DNA from: an uncultured bacterium
GTDB lineage: Bacteria; Cyanobacteriota; Vampirovibrionia; Gastranaerophilales; Gastranaerophilaceae
DNA length: 12,102 bases
Reading direction: 5' to 3'
Assembly (NCBI GenBank): GCA_900550295.1
Contig: URRM01000051.1
Coordinates: 1-12,102 of the forward strand
The translations under genes were made by a program, and so were the position numbers. The notes beneath the pieces were generated by a model. It saw only the letters and a program-made list of their open reading frames with translations, was not told where the DNA came from and searched no databases. Positions 1 to 6,048 of this stretch are shown in pieces. Numbering within the stretch: the stretch's first letter is position 1; each line of letters starts with the position of its first letter.

Positions 1-94
1 CTATTAAAAATACTTTTATATTATATCTTTGTACAATATCTTTTTGCACTGTATTTAAATAACCGAAAAATTAACTGCACAATTAATGAGAAAG

Positions 95-949
95 TTAAAA
101 ATAAGAAAGTAGGAAAAATGAAAGAAGTACAAGGAAAATATACATCAGCAAAGATTTTTGCAGATACGATTGATACAAAAGCATTGCGGCTTTTTCTTCT
201 AATGTTGGATAACAATCATTCCCGCCAAAAGTTTGGTAAATCTGATTAACAGAACTTGCAAAACTTTCGTCTTTCGGGTTTGCAAAAACATCAGATGCAA
301 ATTCTGATTTCATTTTATTAATGACTTTTAAAAATTCGCTTTCAGAAATAACAACTGCTTCTTTTTGAGTAACACCTTTTGTATCAAGGGTTTTGTGGTC
401 AAAGTTGTCTAATAAATCTAAACCTTTGGCAAAATTATCTAAAATGTTTGCAACATCTTGCGCTTCATCAACTGTTGAAATTTGGTTTTGAATACTTCTT
501 GTTAAAAGGCTTACGGTTGATTGTAAGGTTTGAATTTTACATTGTTGATCCTTCAACATTTTTTCATTGATAACATAACCTTTGGTAAGATATTCTCTCA
601 ATGTGTTAGTTGCCCAAATACGGAATTGAGTAGCTCTAGAAGAATTTACTCTGTAACCCACAGAAATTACTGCATCAAGATTGTAAAATGCAATTTTTCT
701 TGAAATATCTCTATTACCTTCTTTTTGAACTATTTCCAAAATGGAAACAGTTGAGATTTTATCCAATTCACCTTCATTATAAATATTATTTAAATGTTTA
801 TTTATTGCCGGTGTTTTTACTCCAAACAATTCAGCCATTTGTTTTTGTGTAAGCCAAATTGTATCATTTTCAAGTTTAGTATCAAGTGAAATTGAGCCGT
901 CTTCACTTGTATAAATGATTATTTCGCCTTTTTGTAATTCTTTATCCAT
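95..949 (-). pseudogene. RhuM/Fic-type protein, 3'-truncated (Fic catalytic region lost)
   Basis: Residues 1 to about 135 are a RhuM-type domain: IWLTQKQMAELFGVKTPAIN looks like a helix-turn-helix, followed by STVS..VQKEGNRDISRKIAFYNLDAVISVGYRVNS and the RIWATNTLREYLTKGYVI block. Residues 136-240 look helical. Residues 248-259 (YPTLEEKAAMLLY) match the start of the Fic domain in RhuM-Fic fusions, in which HPFxDGNKR normally follows within a few residues. Here the native sequence ends at about Y259. The last 25 residues are hydrophobic nonsense, being the antisense of the rtcB stub, and the frame stops at 95-97. The AMP-transferring Fic motif is absent, so if a product is made it is only the RhuM part. 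RhuM proteins were named from a Salmonella pathogenicity island and their biochemical role is unclear; fused Fic domains often belong to toxin-like or mobile loci. A TATAAT (- strand, 956-961) lies 6 nt before the ATG, with no convincing Shine-Dalgarno or -35. Confidence 0.75.
118..249 (+). pseudogene. RtcB-type RNA ligase, 5' stub (truncated)
   Basis: An ATG preceded by AGGA (111-114, short spacing) opens a 43-codon frame. Its first 22 residues read MKEVQGKYTSAKIFADTIDT and then KA. From memory this strongly resembles the N-terminus of the bacterial RtcB class that starts with a GKYxxAKxFTDxxxxxA pattern. RtcB proteins are GTP- and Mn-dependent RNA ligases of about 400 residues, and their metal-binding Cys and His residues all lie downstream. 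None of that is present here. From about codon 23 the frame becomes antisense to the RhuM/Fic gene and stops at 247-249, so only the start of the gene survives and no ligase can be made. The breakpoint lies within about 172-183, where both genes still fit their families. Identification rests on about 22 residues, so it is likely but not certain. Confidence 0.6.
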
Positions 950-971
950 AGCTCAATTATATACAAAAATC

Positions 972-1439
972 TCAAATAAATCTTGTTATTTCCTCATACA
1001 CTTCATCATAATTATGATGAAATCTAAAAATTTGCTCCGCCAAATGCAAATGAACAAAATTTTGCATACTGTTGTGATTTACTCTTCTTGTTAGTTTTGA
1101 ATAATCTTTTTTAAACTCCAGCATATCCATTTTGGAAAATGGTTTTTCTGTATGTTTGTGTAATAATTTTTTCTTTGAAATATATGTTTGTCCATTGTAA
1201 TAATACATAAAATTTAAAACCCCTACAAAATTTCTCTCGCAGGGTATTTTAGGATTTTTATTAAACAAAACCTTTAATTCTTCTAATTGTTTATTGTAAA
1301 TAAGCTCTCTAAAATATGAATAAAATCTGCATATCACAGGTTCTTTTATTTTTAATAACCAGCTTGCTTTTGCACTTGGGATTTCACAGCTAAAACATTT
1401 GATTAATAATTCAATTTCTTCTTTTTCTCTATATCTAAA
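972..1439 (-). pseudogene. Unrecognised fragment, possibly an IS (IS1595-like) transposase remnant
   Basis: The frame is open from 1439, just after a TAA at 1440-1442, down to a TGA at 972. It has no ATG with a ribosome site near its beginning; the first GTG is at 1335-1337. The translation starts ...REKEEIELLIKCFSCEIP, then SAKASWLLKIKEP and CRFYSYFRELI. This is reminiscent of the helix-turn-helix segment of IS1595-type transposases. The end (LHLAEQIFRFHH, then YDEVYEEI) is loosely like their C-terminal LHLKExEFRFN motif. At about 155 codons it is much shorter than a full transposase (over 220), and no DDE catalytic core can be seen, so an internal deletion would be needed. It may equally be an unrelated hypothetical gene that lost its 5' end. 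It begins where the Mu-type transposase fragment ends, about 490 nt upstream of the RhuM gene start on the same strand. I am sure only that it is a coding remnant. Confidence 0.4.
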
Positions 1440-1798
1440 TTATTTGCTTTATACCATTTCGCATATCTTCTAAATGTAACTTCTGTTGGAATATTTTCTG
1501 CATTCTTTTCTTTTAGAATATATTGCGTTAAAGATATTGCCCTTCCGATTGAAAATTTATTCGGAGATAAAAGTATATTTAAAAATATTTTAATCTCATT
1601 TTCATTAAGGCTTGTTCTATAACAACCGTTTGCTGTGTAATTATAGTTTCCGACTAATACTGTCCAGTCATTATTTTTACCCAATAACATCTTCCAACGA
1701 TACAAAGCTCCGATACTGATATTCCCTAAAACATTGAATATTTTTGAATACAATAAACCGGTATTATATGTTGTTAAAAATTCTCTATACATATTCAT
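1403..1798 (-). pseudogene. Mu-type transposase fragment (DNA-binding part only)
   Basis: The 131-codon frame contains the pattern of the DNA-binding subdomains that precede the catalytic core in Mu-like transposases (MuA family). It has EFLTTYNTGLL, then ISIGALYRWKMLLGKNNDW (helix-turn-helix with the LYRW motif), a GNYNYT loop, SLNENEIKIFLNILLSPNKF, SIGRAISLTQYIL and the ending TEVTFRRYAKWYKANNLDI. Full-length family members are 600 residues or more and carry a DDE integrase core next; here the frame switches to lysine-rich nonsense (EKKKKLNY) and stops at 1403. The N-terminal domain is also missing: the frame begins at an internal Met that overlaps the last bases of the glycosyltransferase fragment. 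It cannot be an active transposase. No other Mu-like phage gene is visible nearby, so it is a relic rather than part of an intact prophage. Confidence 0.6.
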
Positions 1799-2021
1799 TT
1801 CTTGCTTCTCTTACACCCAAATTCCAACTTGGGTTTACAAACAAGTTCTCTTGTGGAACGATTACTCTTACTTTTTCATTAATAAAAGAATAGTTTTGCA
1901 ATGAATTATCTATAATTAATATCTCATCTACCATTGCATCATTAACAAGTGTTGAAACTAAATTGTTTAATGTTTCTACATCTCTTTGCAATGTCGGGAT
2001 AACCACTGATATTTTTTTCAT
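1785..2021 (-). pseudogene. Family 2 glycosyltransferase, N-terminal stub
   Basis: The ATG at 2019-2021 has a good ribosome site: AAGGAG lies about 11 nt upstream on the - strand. The 78 codons start MKKISVVIPTLQRD, the classic first beta strand of GT-A-fold family 2 glycosyltransferases, and continue with VDEILIIDNSLQN (second strand and nucleotide-binding Asp) and FVNPSWNLGVREARNEY, the helix that precedes the DxD motif. The frame then ends at a TAG. The DxD metal site, acceptor half and C-terminus are absent; complete members are usually 200-300 residues or more. The break falls at about 1785-1800, where the Mu-type transposase fragment begins. The natural start and promoter side are intact, so a truncated peptide may still be made. 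Such enzymes usually modify cell-surface glycans; the sugar cannot be told from this piece. Confidence 0.65.
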
Positions 2022-2139
2022 TACAAACTGAACTCCTTATGAATCAGATTTTTAAATTTTAGCTATTTTTTCACAAGCTCTATTTACGTCTTATGAAATT
2101 TTCTAATTTCTTTGAATTTATGATAACACAAAAACGTAT

Positions 2140-2166
2140 CAACATAACATATTTTATATTATGTTG
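2140..2166. repeat. AT-rich inverted repeat
   Basis: CAACATAA (2140-2147) is perfectly complementary to TTATGTTG (2159-2166). After one mismatch, three more inner pairs (ATA/TAT) close on a TTT loop. With only two G-C pairs, it could be an operator palindrome between the two divergent units or simply chance in AT-rich DNA. There is no T-run that would make a convincing terminator. Confidence 0.35.
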
Positions 2167-2271
2167 CATTGCATTTAGAATTTATTATTTGCATTCTTGT
2201 GTAAATTAACAACTTAAATTTAATTTTATTACATTAATATTTTCACATTTTTTTACGTAAAAAACTAAAAA

Positions 2272-2301
2272 AGGACATTCTCAAAATTAAATCGTTATAC
2301 T
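2272..2301 (+). promoter_or_regulatory. Possible sigma-70-type promoter for leader ORF and hydrolase
   Basis: A -35-like AGGACA (2272-2277, four of six consensus bases) is followed after 18 nt by TATACT (2296-2301, five of six). Transcription would start near 2308, giving a leader of about 40 nt before the 15-codon ORF. The -35 match is weak, so this is tentative. Confidence 0.35.
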
Positions 2302-2348
2302 TTTTGTAAGAGTTGATTTATTTTACACGAAAGAGAAAAGGGAGTCGC

Positions 2349-2396
2349 ATGAAAAAAATTTTAACTTTATTTATTTTTTGTATAATAAAATTATGA
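2349..2396 (+). CDS. Possible 15-aa leader peptide overlapping the hydrolase start
   Basis: A strong Shine-Dalgarno (AAGGGAG, about 2338-2344) lies 4 nt before an ATG that opens a 15-codon frame, MKKILTLFIFCIIKL. Its stop overlaps the next start as ATGA (ATG 2393-2395, TGA 2394-2396). The downstream gene has no ribosome site of its own, so translation could be coupled. The peptide looks like the first part of a Sec signal sequence. It may be a leader peptide or the relic of a longer gene. Another possibility is that TATAAT at 2381-2386 gives a leaderless transcript that starts at the downstream ATG and bypasses this ORF. Confidence 0.45.
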   Translation: MKKILTLFIFCIIKL

Positions 2397-3169
2397 AACA
2401 GTTCATTATATATTCATTAGTTATATTTTATTGTTCTTGTTTTCCGGTTTTTTCTGCAGAGCAAGAGAATCCGTACGGCAAATTAGTTAAACGTCTTGGT
2501 GTAACTCAAGATTATTTTTCTGCTCAACGTGGCGGAGGTTTAGATTATTGCGAACGATTTTTTAACAACCGAAAAAATGAAGAGCCTGTTATGATTGTTT
2601 TTATGCAAGGTAAATCAACTTATGGTGAAGATAATGTAAGACAATTGGCTTCTCCTGTGATTTACAATATTATGAAACATGCAAAAATAAATAATAAAAA
2701 GGTTCTGTTCTTGTTCCCTCAAGTCAAAGATGGTTGGTATCAAGATGAAGATGGTTTTATTCCTGTAACTATGCTTGCCGAATTAGTAAGAGAAAAAATT
2801 GAAGAGTATGAAATTCCAAAGAAAAACGTTTATGCCATTGCAATAGAAGAGGGAGGAGAAGCTTGCTATCATGTTATGGATAGAAATCCTGAGTTGTTTT
2901 CAAAGGCTGTAATTTCAAGCGCAGCCGGAAATGTTGTTGACACTAAGAATATCAGGGGTAAATTTTTAATTATTCATGCGCAAGATGATGACAGAATGCC
3001 GGTTTTAAGGGCTAAAACAATGGTTAAAGCCTTGAAAGAAAATTCTGGAACGTCTGTGAAGTTTAAGGTTCTTAAAAACAAAGAACATCGTGATGCTATA
3101 GAATATTTATCAAATGATAAAGTTTTAATATTTTTGTTCGGTTATTCATATAATAATTTTATGTATTAA
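2393..3169 (+). CDS. Secreted alpha/beta-hydrolase-fold protein with altered nucleophile
   Basis: The 258-residue product starts with a signal peptide (hydrophobic residues 4-20, likely cleaved after VFSA, before E23), so it should be exported. The body resembles the dienelactone-hydrolase/esterase type of alpha/beta hydrolase: strands PVMIVFMQG (65-73) and KVLFLFPQ (103-110), the nucleophile-elbow strand NVYAIAIEEGGEACYHV (145-161), NPELFSKAVISSAAG, and FLIIHAQDDDRMP (191-203), where D199 fits the acid. H232 in KNKEHRDAI fits the catalytic His. At the elbow the usual G-x-S-x-G-G reads A-I-E-E-G-G, putting Glu152 (GAA, 2846-2848) where Ser is expected. Either the chemistry differs or the protein is a non-catalytic binder. 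I prefer the ATG at 2393 to a TTG 15 nt upstream because it begins a proper signal peptide. No specific substrate can be inferred. Confidence 0.75.
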   Translation: MKQFIIYSLVIFYCSCFPVFSAEQENPYGKLVKRLGVTQDYFSAQRGGGLDYCERFFNNRKNEEPVMIVFMQGKSTYGEDNVRQLASPVIYNIMKHAKINNKKVLFLFPQVKDGWYQDEDGFIPVTMLAELVREKIEEYEIPKKNVYAIAIEEGGEACYHVMDRNPELFSKAVISSAAGNVVDTKNIRGKFLIIHAQDDDRMPVLRAKTMVKALKENSGTSVKFKVLKNKEHRDAIEYLSNDKVLIFLFGYSYNNFMY

Positions 3170-3193
3170 CCCTCTAAACGGTTTACATTTTGT

Positions 3194-3213
3194 GTAGGAG
3201 TAAAAAATCCTAC
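3194..3213 (+). terminator. Possible weak terminator after the hydrolase gene
   Basis: GTAGGA (3194-3199) pairs with TCCTAC (3208-3213) around an eight-base A-rich loop, followed by TCATTTT. It lies 25 nt after the hydrolase stop. The stem is only 6 bp and the T-run is interrupted, so the assignment is tentative. Confidence 0.35.
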
Positions 3214-3262
3214 TCATTTTAATGGTGTATTTCTTGAAACCTTCGCTATGCTTGGTGCTGTG

Positions 3263-3334
3263 CCTTTTGTTGATCTTTTGGTCTAGGTCAATTTATAGAC
3301 CATTGCCCCCCGTTTTTTAAATCCTTTTGTTGAT
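3263..3334 (+). repeat. 12-bp direct repeat upstream of the response regulator
   Basis: CCTTTTGTTGAT occurs at 3263-3274 and again, identical, at 3323-3334, exactly 60 bp apart. The second copy lies just before the possible -10 region of the response-regulator gene. The position would suit a pair of regulator-binding sites, perhaps autoregulatory, but two copies of an AT-rich 12-mer could also be chance. Confidence 0.4.
3279..3302 (+). promoter_or_regulatory. Hairpin in the response-regulator upstream region
   Basis: TGGTCTA (3279-3285) is perfectly complementary to TAGACCA (3296-3302) around a 10-nt loop. It is followed by TTGCCCCCCG and a T6 run (3312-3317). It could end transcription coming from the hydrolase side or act as an operator. 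The T-run sits 10 nt after the stem, which is far for a standard terminator. Confidence 0.35.
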
Positions 3335-3335
3335 G

Positions 3336-3364
3336 TTAGCCCCATAAAAAAGATGTAGTATAAA
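3336..3364 (+). promoter_or_regulatory. Possible promoter for the response regulator
   Basis: TATAAA (3359-3364) is a good -10 candidate. TTAGCC (3336-3341) stands 17 nt upstream but matches the -35 consensus poorly, so activation by a bound regulator would be expected. The start point would be near 3371, with a leader of about 50 nt. Confidence 0.3.
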
Positions 3365-3421
3365 CAGTGTAGAAAACGAAAAAATGAATTAGGGACATAT
3401 AAAAAGAATTTGGGGGAACAA

Positions 3422-4153
3422 ATGAGACAATTCAACAAACAGGCAAGAGTTATGTTAATCGATGACAATCGTGACCACTTAACTGGTATTAAAGAACTTT
3501 TAAGTATGGAAAGTTCTTTCAATATTATTGCTGCATCTACAAGTGCAAATGTTGGTATTAGTTTAGTAAAAAAACATAAACCTGATGTAGTTTTAATGGA
3601 TATGAATATGCCTGAAAAAGATGGCTTGCAAGCAATCCAAGAAATCGAAGCTTTAGGTTTAGGTACAAAGGTTTTAGCATTAAGTGCTTATGATGATGCT
3701 GATTTAATCTTTAGAGCTATGAAATTAGGTGCTAAAGGTTATGTCTTAAAAACAATGGCTTCAAGCAAATTAATTGATGCTATTGAAGAAGTTGCAAACG
3801 GTAGAGTTTATATGCCAGCAATTTTGACAGCGAGATTCTTCGATTACTTCCAAAAATCTTTCAAAGAAGAAGCAATCGCTCAACAACAAGCTCAAGAATC
3901 AAACTACTTGTCAGATTTGACTCAAAGAGAAGAAGAAGTTCTAGATTTGTTAACTCAAGGTATTACATATAAAGGTGTTGCTCAACAATTATTTATTTCT
4001 GAAACAACAGTAAAAACTCACGTTAACAACATCTTTCAAAAATTGCAAGTAAACGACAGAACACAAGCTGTTCTTTATGCAATTAACCACGGGTTCAAAA
4101 GCAAAAGCCAAGCTAGAATGTCTAATGCATCATCTTTAGCGACAGCTGTATAA
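3422..4153 (+). CDS. NarL/FixJ-family response regulator
   Basis: The 243-residue protein has an N-terminal receiver domain (about 8-125). The acidic pair is D14-D15, the phospho-acceptor is D60 in VVLMDMNMPEKDG, the switch residue is S88 in LALSAYDD, and K110 lies in GYVLKTM. A Gln-rich linker (about 145-162) leads to a LuxR-type helix-turn-helix (about 163-227: LTQREEEVLDLLTQG, then SETTVKTHVNNIFQKLQV and DRTQAV). It should be a DNA-binding transcription factor activated by phosphorylation, and all key residues are present. The ATG at 3422 is chosen because GGGGG (3412-3416) sits 5 nt before it; a TTG 12 nt further up would include that site. The gene lies 97 nt upstream of a histidine kinase gene and then the flagellar genes, so its likely target is the flagellar operon. 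It ends in a Ser/Ala-rich tail (228-243) with no clear role. Confidence 0.9.
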   Translation: MRQFNKQARVMLIDDNRDHLTGIKELLSMESSFNIIAASTSANVGISLVKKHKPDVVLMDMNMPEKDGLQAIQEIEALGLGTKVLALSAYDDADLIFRAMKLGAKGYVLKTMASSKLIDAIEEVANGRVYMPAILTARFFDYFQKSFKEEAIAQQQAQESNYLSDLTQREEEVLDLLTQGITYKGVAQQLFISETTVKTHVNNIFQKLQVNDRTQAVLYAINHGFKSKSQARMSNASSLATAV

Positions 4154-4177
4154 CAAGATAACTCCTTTCAAAATTGA

Positions 4178-4225
4178 TAAGAGAAGTCGTGTTGTGCAGA
4201 ATCCTGTAAGACACGACTTCTATTA
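4178..4225 (+). terminator. Long perfect hairpin between regulator and kinase genes
   Basis: AGAAGTCGTGT (4182-4192) is perfectly complementary to ACACGACTTCT (4211-4221). Past one mismatch, TAA/TTA (4178-4180 and 4223-4225) adds three pairs, and the 18-nt loop contains a small CAG/CTG stem. It starts 24 nt after the regulator stop. The following TATTACTTTA is T-rich but interrupted, so the hairpin may be a partial terminator or attenuator, or an mRNA-stability element that sets different levels of regulator and kinase. Confidence 0.6.
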
Positions 4226-4250
4226 CTTTAAAAAATCATGTGTGTGAAAA

Positions 4251-5492
4251 ATGGTAAAATATATTCAAGGTAAAAACAGATTAAAAGATTTAATATATAT
4301 ACAAGAAAACAAACCTTGTAGCGAAAAGTCAATTAAGGGAATAATTCGTTCTCTTCTTGAACCTTTATTCGAAAATGTTCAAGAAAAAGGTTTGGTTATG
4401 TATCGTTTTGAAAACGAAAAAGAATTTGACGGGTTATTAAAACGTCTTGAATATACGAGTGTTGATGTTATTAATTTGTCAAAAGGTTCAGCTTTATTAA
4501 AGAATGAAATTTGGGAAAATACGCAATTCTTATATGTTTTGACTGGTAGATATGGTGCAAGTTTTATTTATGACTATGATACAGAAGATGTTGAACATTT
4601 TGCGGGTTATTACTTGTTACACAACTCTGTAACATTAAGAGATTCTTTTGAAATTATTGAAGACAATTGTTCTCAAGATATTTCAGAATATAAGGAGCAA
4701 TACAAACCGGATAGACGTGACAATGCGTTGATGAACTCTTCAATCAGAAAAATTGTTGATTTAATGAACGAAACAACACAAGAAGCAATGCTTGTTGATA
4801 TGGAAAAGGATGCTTTGTCAAAGAGCGATGATTTGGCAAAAAGATTAGAATTTATAAATTCTAAATCAAGATATGTAGTTCATGAAATCAGAAATCAACT
4901 TTCAATTTGTGATTTGTACGCAAATATTATAGAAAAACATTGTGAAAGAAATGACAATGTAGATTGTACAAATGCTCTAACTTGTATAAAAACAGCAATA
5001 AAAATCGCAAATAGTGCATTGATGGATTTGAAGTCATTAGATAATAAAGATTTGCAAGTTTATAACGTAAAAGAAATGGTAGAAAAAGCTATTCTTTTAT
5101 CAAAAGTTTATGCAAATGGCAAAGAAATTAAATTCGAAACAAAATTTGAAGATAATGACAGTTCAATTTTTGCAGATGAATCAAAATTCTTAGCAGCAAT
5201 GGTAAATATAATTAAAAATGCTATTGAAGCTATTGAAAACAAAGGTGAAATTTGTGTAACAACTTCAATAAAAGATGATTTTGTATCAATCATAATTTCA
5301 AATGATGGGGCAATGATTCCTGAAGAAAAACAAAAAGAAATCTTTAAAGATGGTTTTACAACAAAAACAGAAGGTAACGGAATTGGTCTTTATGTTTGTC
5401 AGCAAACCCTAGAAGAACAATTTGCAAGATTAGAACTTTTGAAATCAGATGAAAAATCAACAGATTTTGAAATCTTGGTAAGTATGGTATAG
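4251..5492 (+). CDS. Soluble sensor histidine kinase, flagellar cluster
   Basis: The 413-residue protein has no membrane segment, so it should sense a cytoplasmic signal. Residues about 25-140 form a globular N-terminal domain (LLEPLFENVQ, LVMYRF, WENTQFLYVLTGRYGASFIYDYD) that faintly recalls the DICT sensor domain known from cyanobacterial kinases; this is a guess. Residues about 195-262 are the dimerization helices with phospho-acceptor H211 (VVHEIRNQL). The ATP-binding domain (about 270-413) has the N box NIIKNAIEAI (319-328), a G1 box ISNDGAMI (349-356) and a G2 box GNGIGLYV (375-382). G1 reads N-D-G where D-x-G is typical; this also occurs in active kinases. An in-frame TGA at 4245 makes the ATG at 4251 the first possible start, yet there is no Shine-Dalgarno. 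The gene ends 8 nt before flgB, so kinase and rod genes are probably co-transcribed. The preceding response regulator is its likely partner. Confidence 0.88.
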   Translation: MVKYIQGKNRLKDLIYIQENKPCSEKSIKGIIRSLLEPLFENVQEKGLVMYRFENEKEFDGLLKRLEYTSVDVINLSKGSALLKNEIWENTQFLYVLTGRYGASFIYDYDTEDVEHFAGYYLLHNSVTLRDSFEIIEDNCSQDISEYKEQYKPDRRDNALMNSSIRKIVDLMNETTQEAMLVDMEKDALSKSDDLAKRLEFINSKSRYVVHEIRNQLSICDLYANIIEKHCERNDNVDCTNALTCIKTAIKIANSALMDLKSLDNKDLQVYNVKEMVEKAILLSKVYANGKEIKFETKFEDNDSSIFADESKFLAAMVNIIKNAIEAIENKGEICVTTSIKDDFVSIIISNDGAMIPEEKQKEIFKDGFTTKTEGNGIGLYVCQQTLEEQFARLELLKSDEKSTDFEILVSMV

Positions 5493-5500
5493 GAGGGGAA

Positions 5501-5998
5501 ATGGATATATTATCAAGCAGAGCTTCCGACATCTCTCATTTAGCAATGAATGGTCTTTTGGAAAGGCAAAGGGCAATTGGTGCGAATATTGCTAACGTAG
5601 AAACACCTGGGTACCAACGAAAAGAAGTCGCTTTTGAATCTCAGTTATCAGAAATCATCGAAAAAGAGGATTTAAAAGATTACATAAAAGTGCAAAATAG
5701 TATTAAACCGGCTCCAAAAACATATAATGATTTTCTTCAAATACAAGAAGGTCAAATGTATAGAAGACAGTTGAGTCCACAAGAAAAACAATACTTAATT
5801 TCAAATTCATATGGTCAATATGATCCGCAAGTAATGGATGACATTTATTCGGAAGGTACTTTAGACGGAAATAACGTAGAACTTGAAAAAGAAATGATGG
5901 ATTTAACTAAGAACGGTACAAAATATCTAATGTTATCAAACTTAGAAAGAAAATATTTCTCAAATATATCAGAGGTAATTCGTGGCGGCGGTCAATAA
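5501..5998 (+). CDS. flgB: Flagellar proximal rod protein FlgB
   Basis: FlgB builds the innermost part of the flagellar rod on the FliF ring, together with FliE and FlgC, after export through the flagellar type III system. The 165-residue product opens with the rod-family signature: an N-terminal amphipathic helix (SHLAMNGLLERQRAIGANIA) and ANIANVETPGYQRK (29-41). It closes with DGNNVELEKEM (122-132) and a second helix (YLMLSNLERKYFSNISEVI). It is somewhat longer than the usual 130-140 residues because the middle part (about 55-115, rich in Lys, Gln and Tyr) is extended. A very strong AGGAGG sits just before the ATG, 8 nt after the kinase stop. flgC follows after 50 nt. Confidence 0.95.
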   Translation: MDILSSRASDISHLAMNGLLERQRAIGANIANVETPGYQRKEVAFESQLSEIIEKEDLKDYIKVQNSIKPAPKTYNDFLQIQEGQMYRRQLSPQEKQYLISNSYGQYDPQVMDDIYSEGTLDGNNVELEKEMMDLTKNGTKYLMLSNLERKYFSNISEVIRGGGQ

Positions 5999-6048
5999 TA
6001 CGCAAAGTGTGAAGTGAAACAATAATTATTTAGACAAAGGGTGGAAAA

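Larger units (their letters stand above)
2022..2348. other. Intergenic region between divergent genes
   Basis: About 327 nt of very AT-rich sequence separate the glycosyltransferase stub (- strand) from the leader ORF and hydrolase gene (+ strand). It contains the glycosyltransferase ribosome site, one 8-bp inverted repeat at 2140-2166 and a possible + strand promoter at 2272-2301. I see no protein-coding frame with a plausible start, no tRNA-like fold and no tandem repeats. Confidence 0.7.

Noticed and set aside
21..215. 64-codon - strand frame
   Set aside because: It is antisense to the rtcB stub and its leader, is made of hydrophobic nonsense, and does not encode the missing Fic motif.
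379..570. + strand frame inside the RhuM gene
   Set aside because: Shadow of the RhuM/Fic gene with no ribosome site or family resemblance.
956..961. - strand TATAAT 6 nt before the RhuM ATG as a leaderless promoter
   Set aside because: No acceptable -35 is found, and TATAAT is frequent by chance in such AT-rich DNA; noted in the gene entry only.
1403..1798. Intact Mu-like prophage
   Set aside because: Only part of the transposase DNA-binding region is present, with no catalytic core, no B ATPase and no phage structural genes.
2378..2392. TTG start 15 nt upstream for the hydrolase
   Set aside because: The ATG at 2393 begins a regular signal peptide; the TTG extension spoils its N-terminus and has no ribosome site.
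3410..3421. TTG start 12 nt upstream for the response regulator
   Set aside because: It would place the GGGGG ribosome site inside the coding sequence; the ATG at 3422 fits it.
4238..4273. 12-codon ORF overlapping the kinase start
   Set aside because: No ribosome site, and its stop lies inside the kinase gene. Likely chance.
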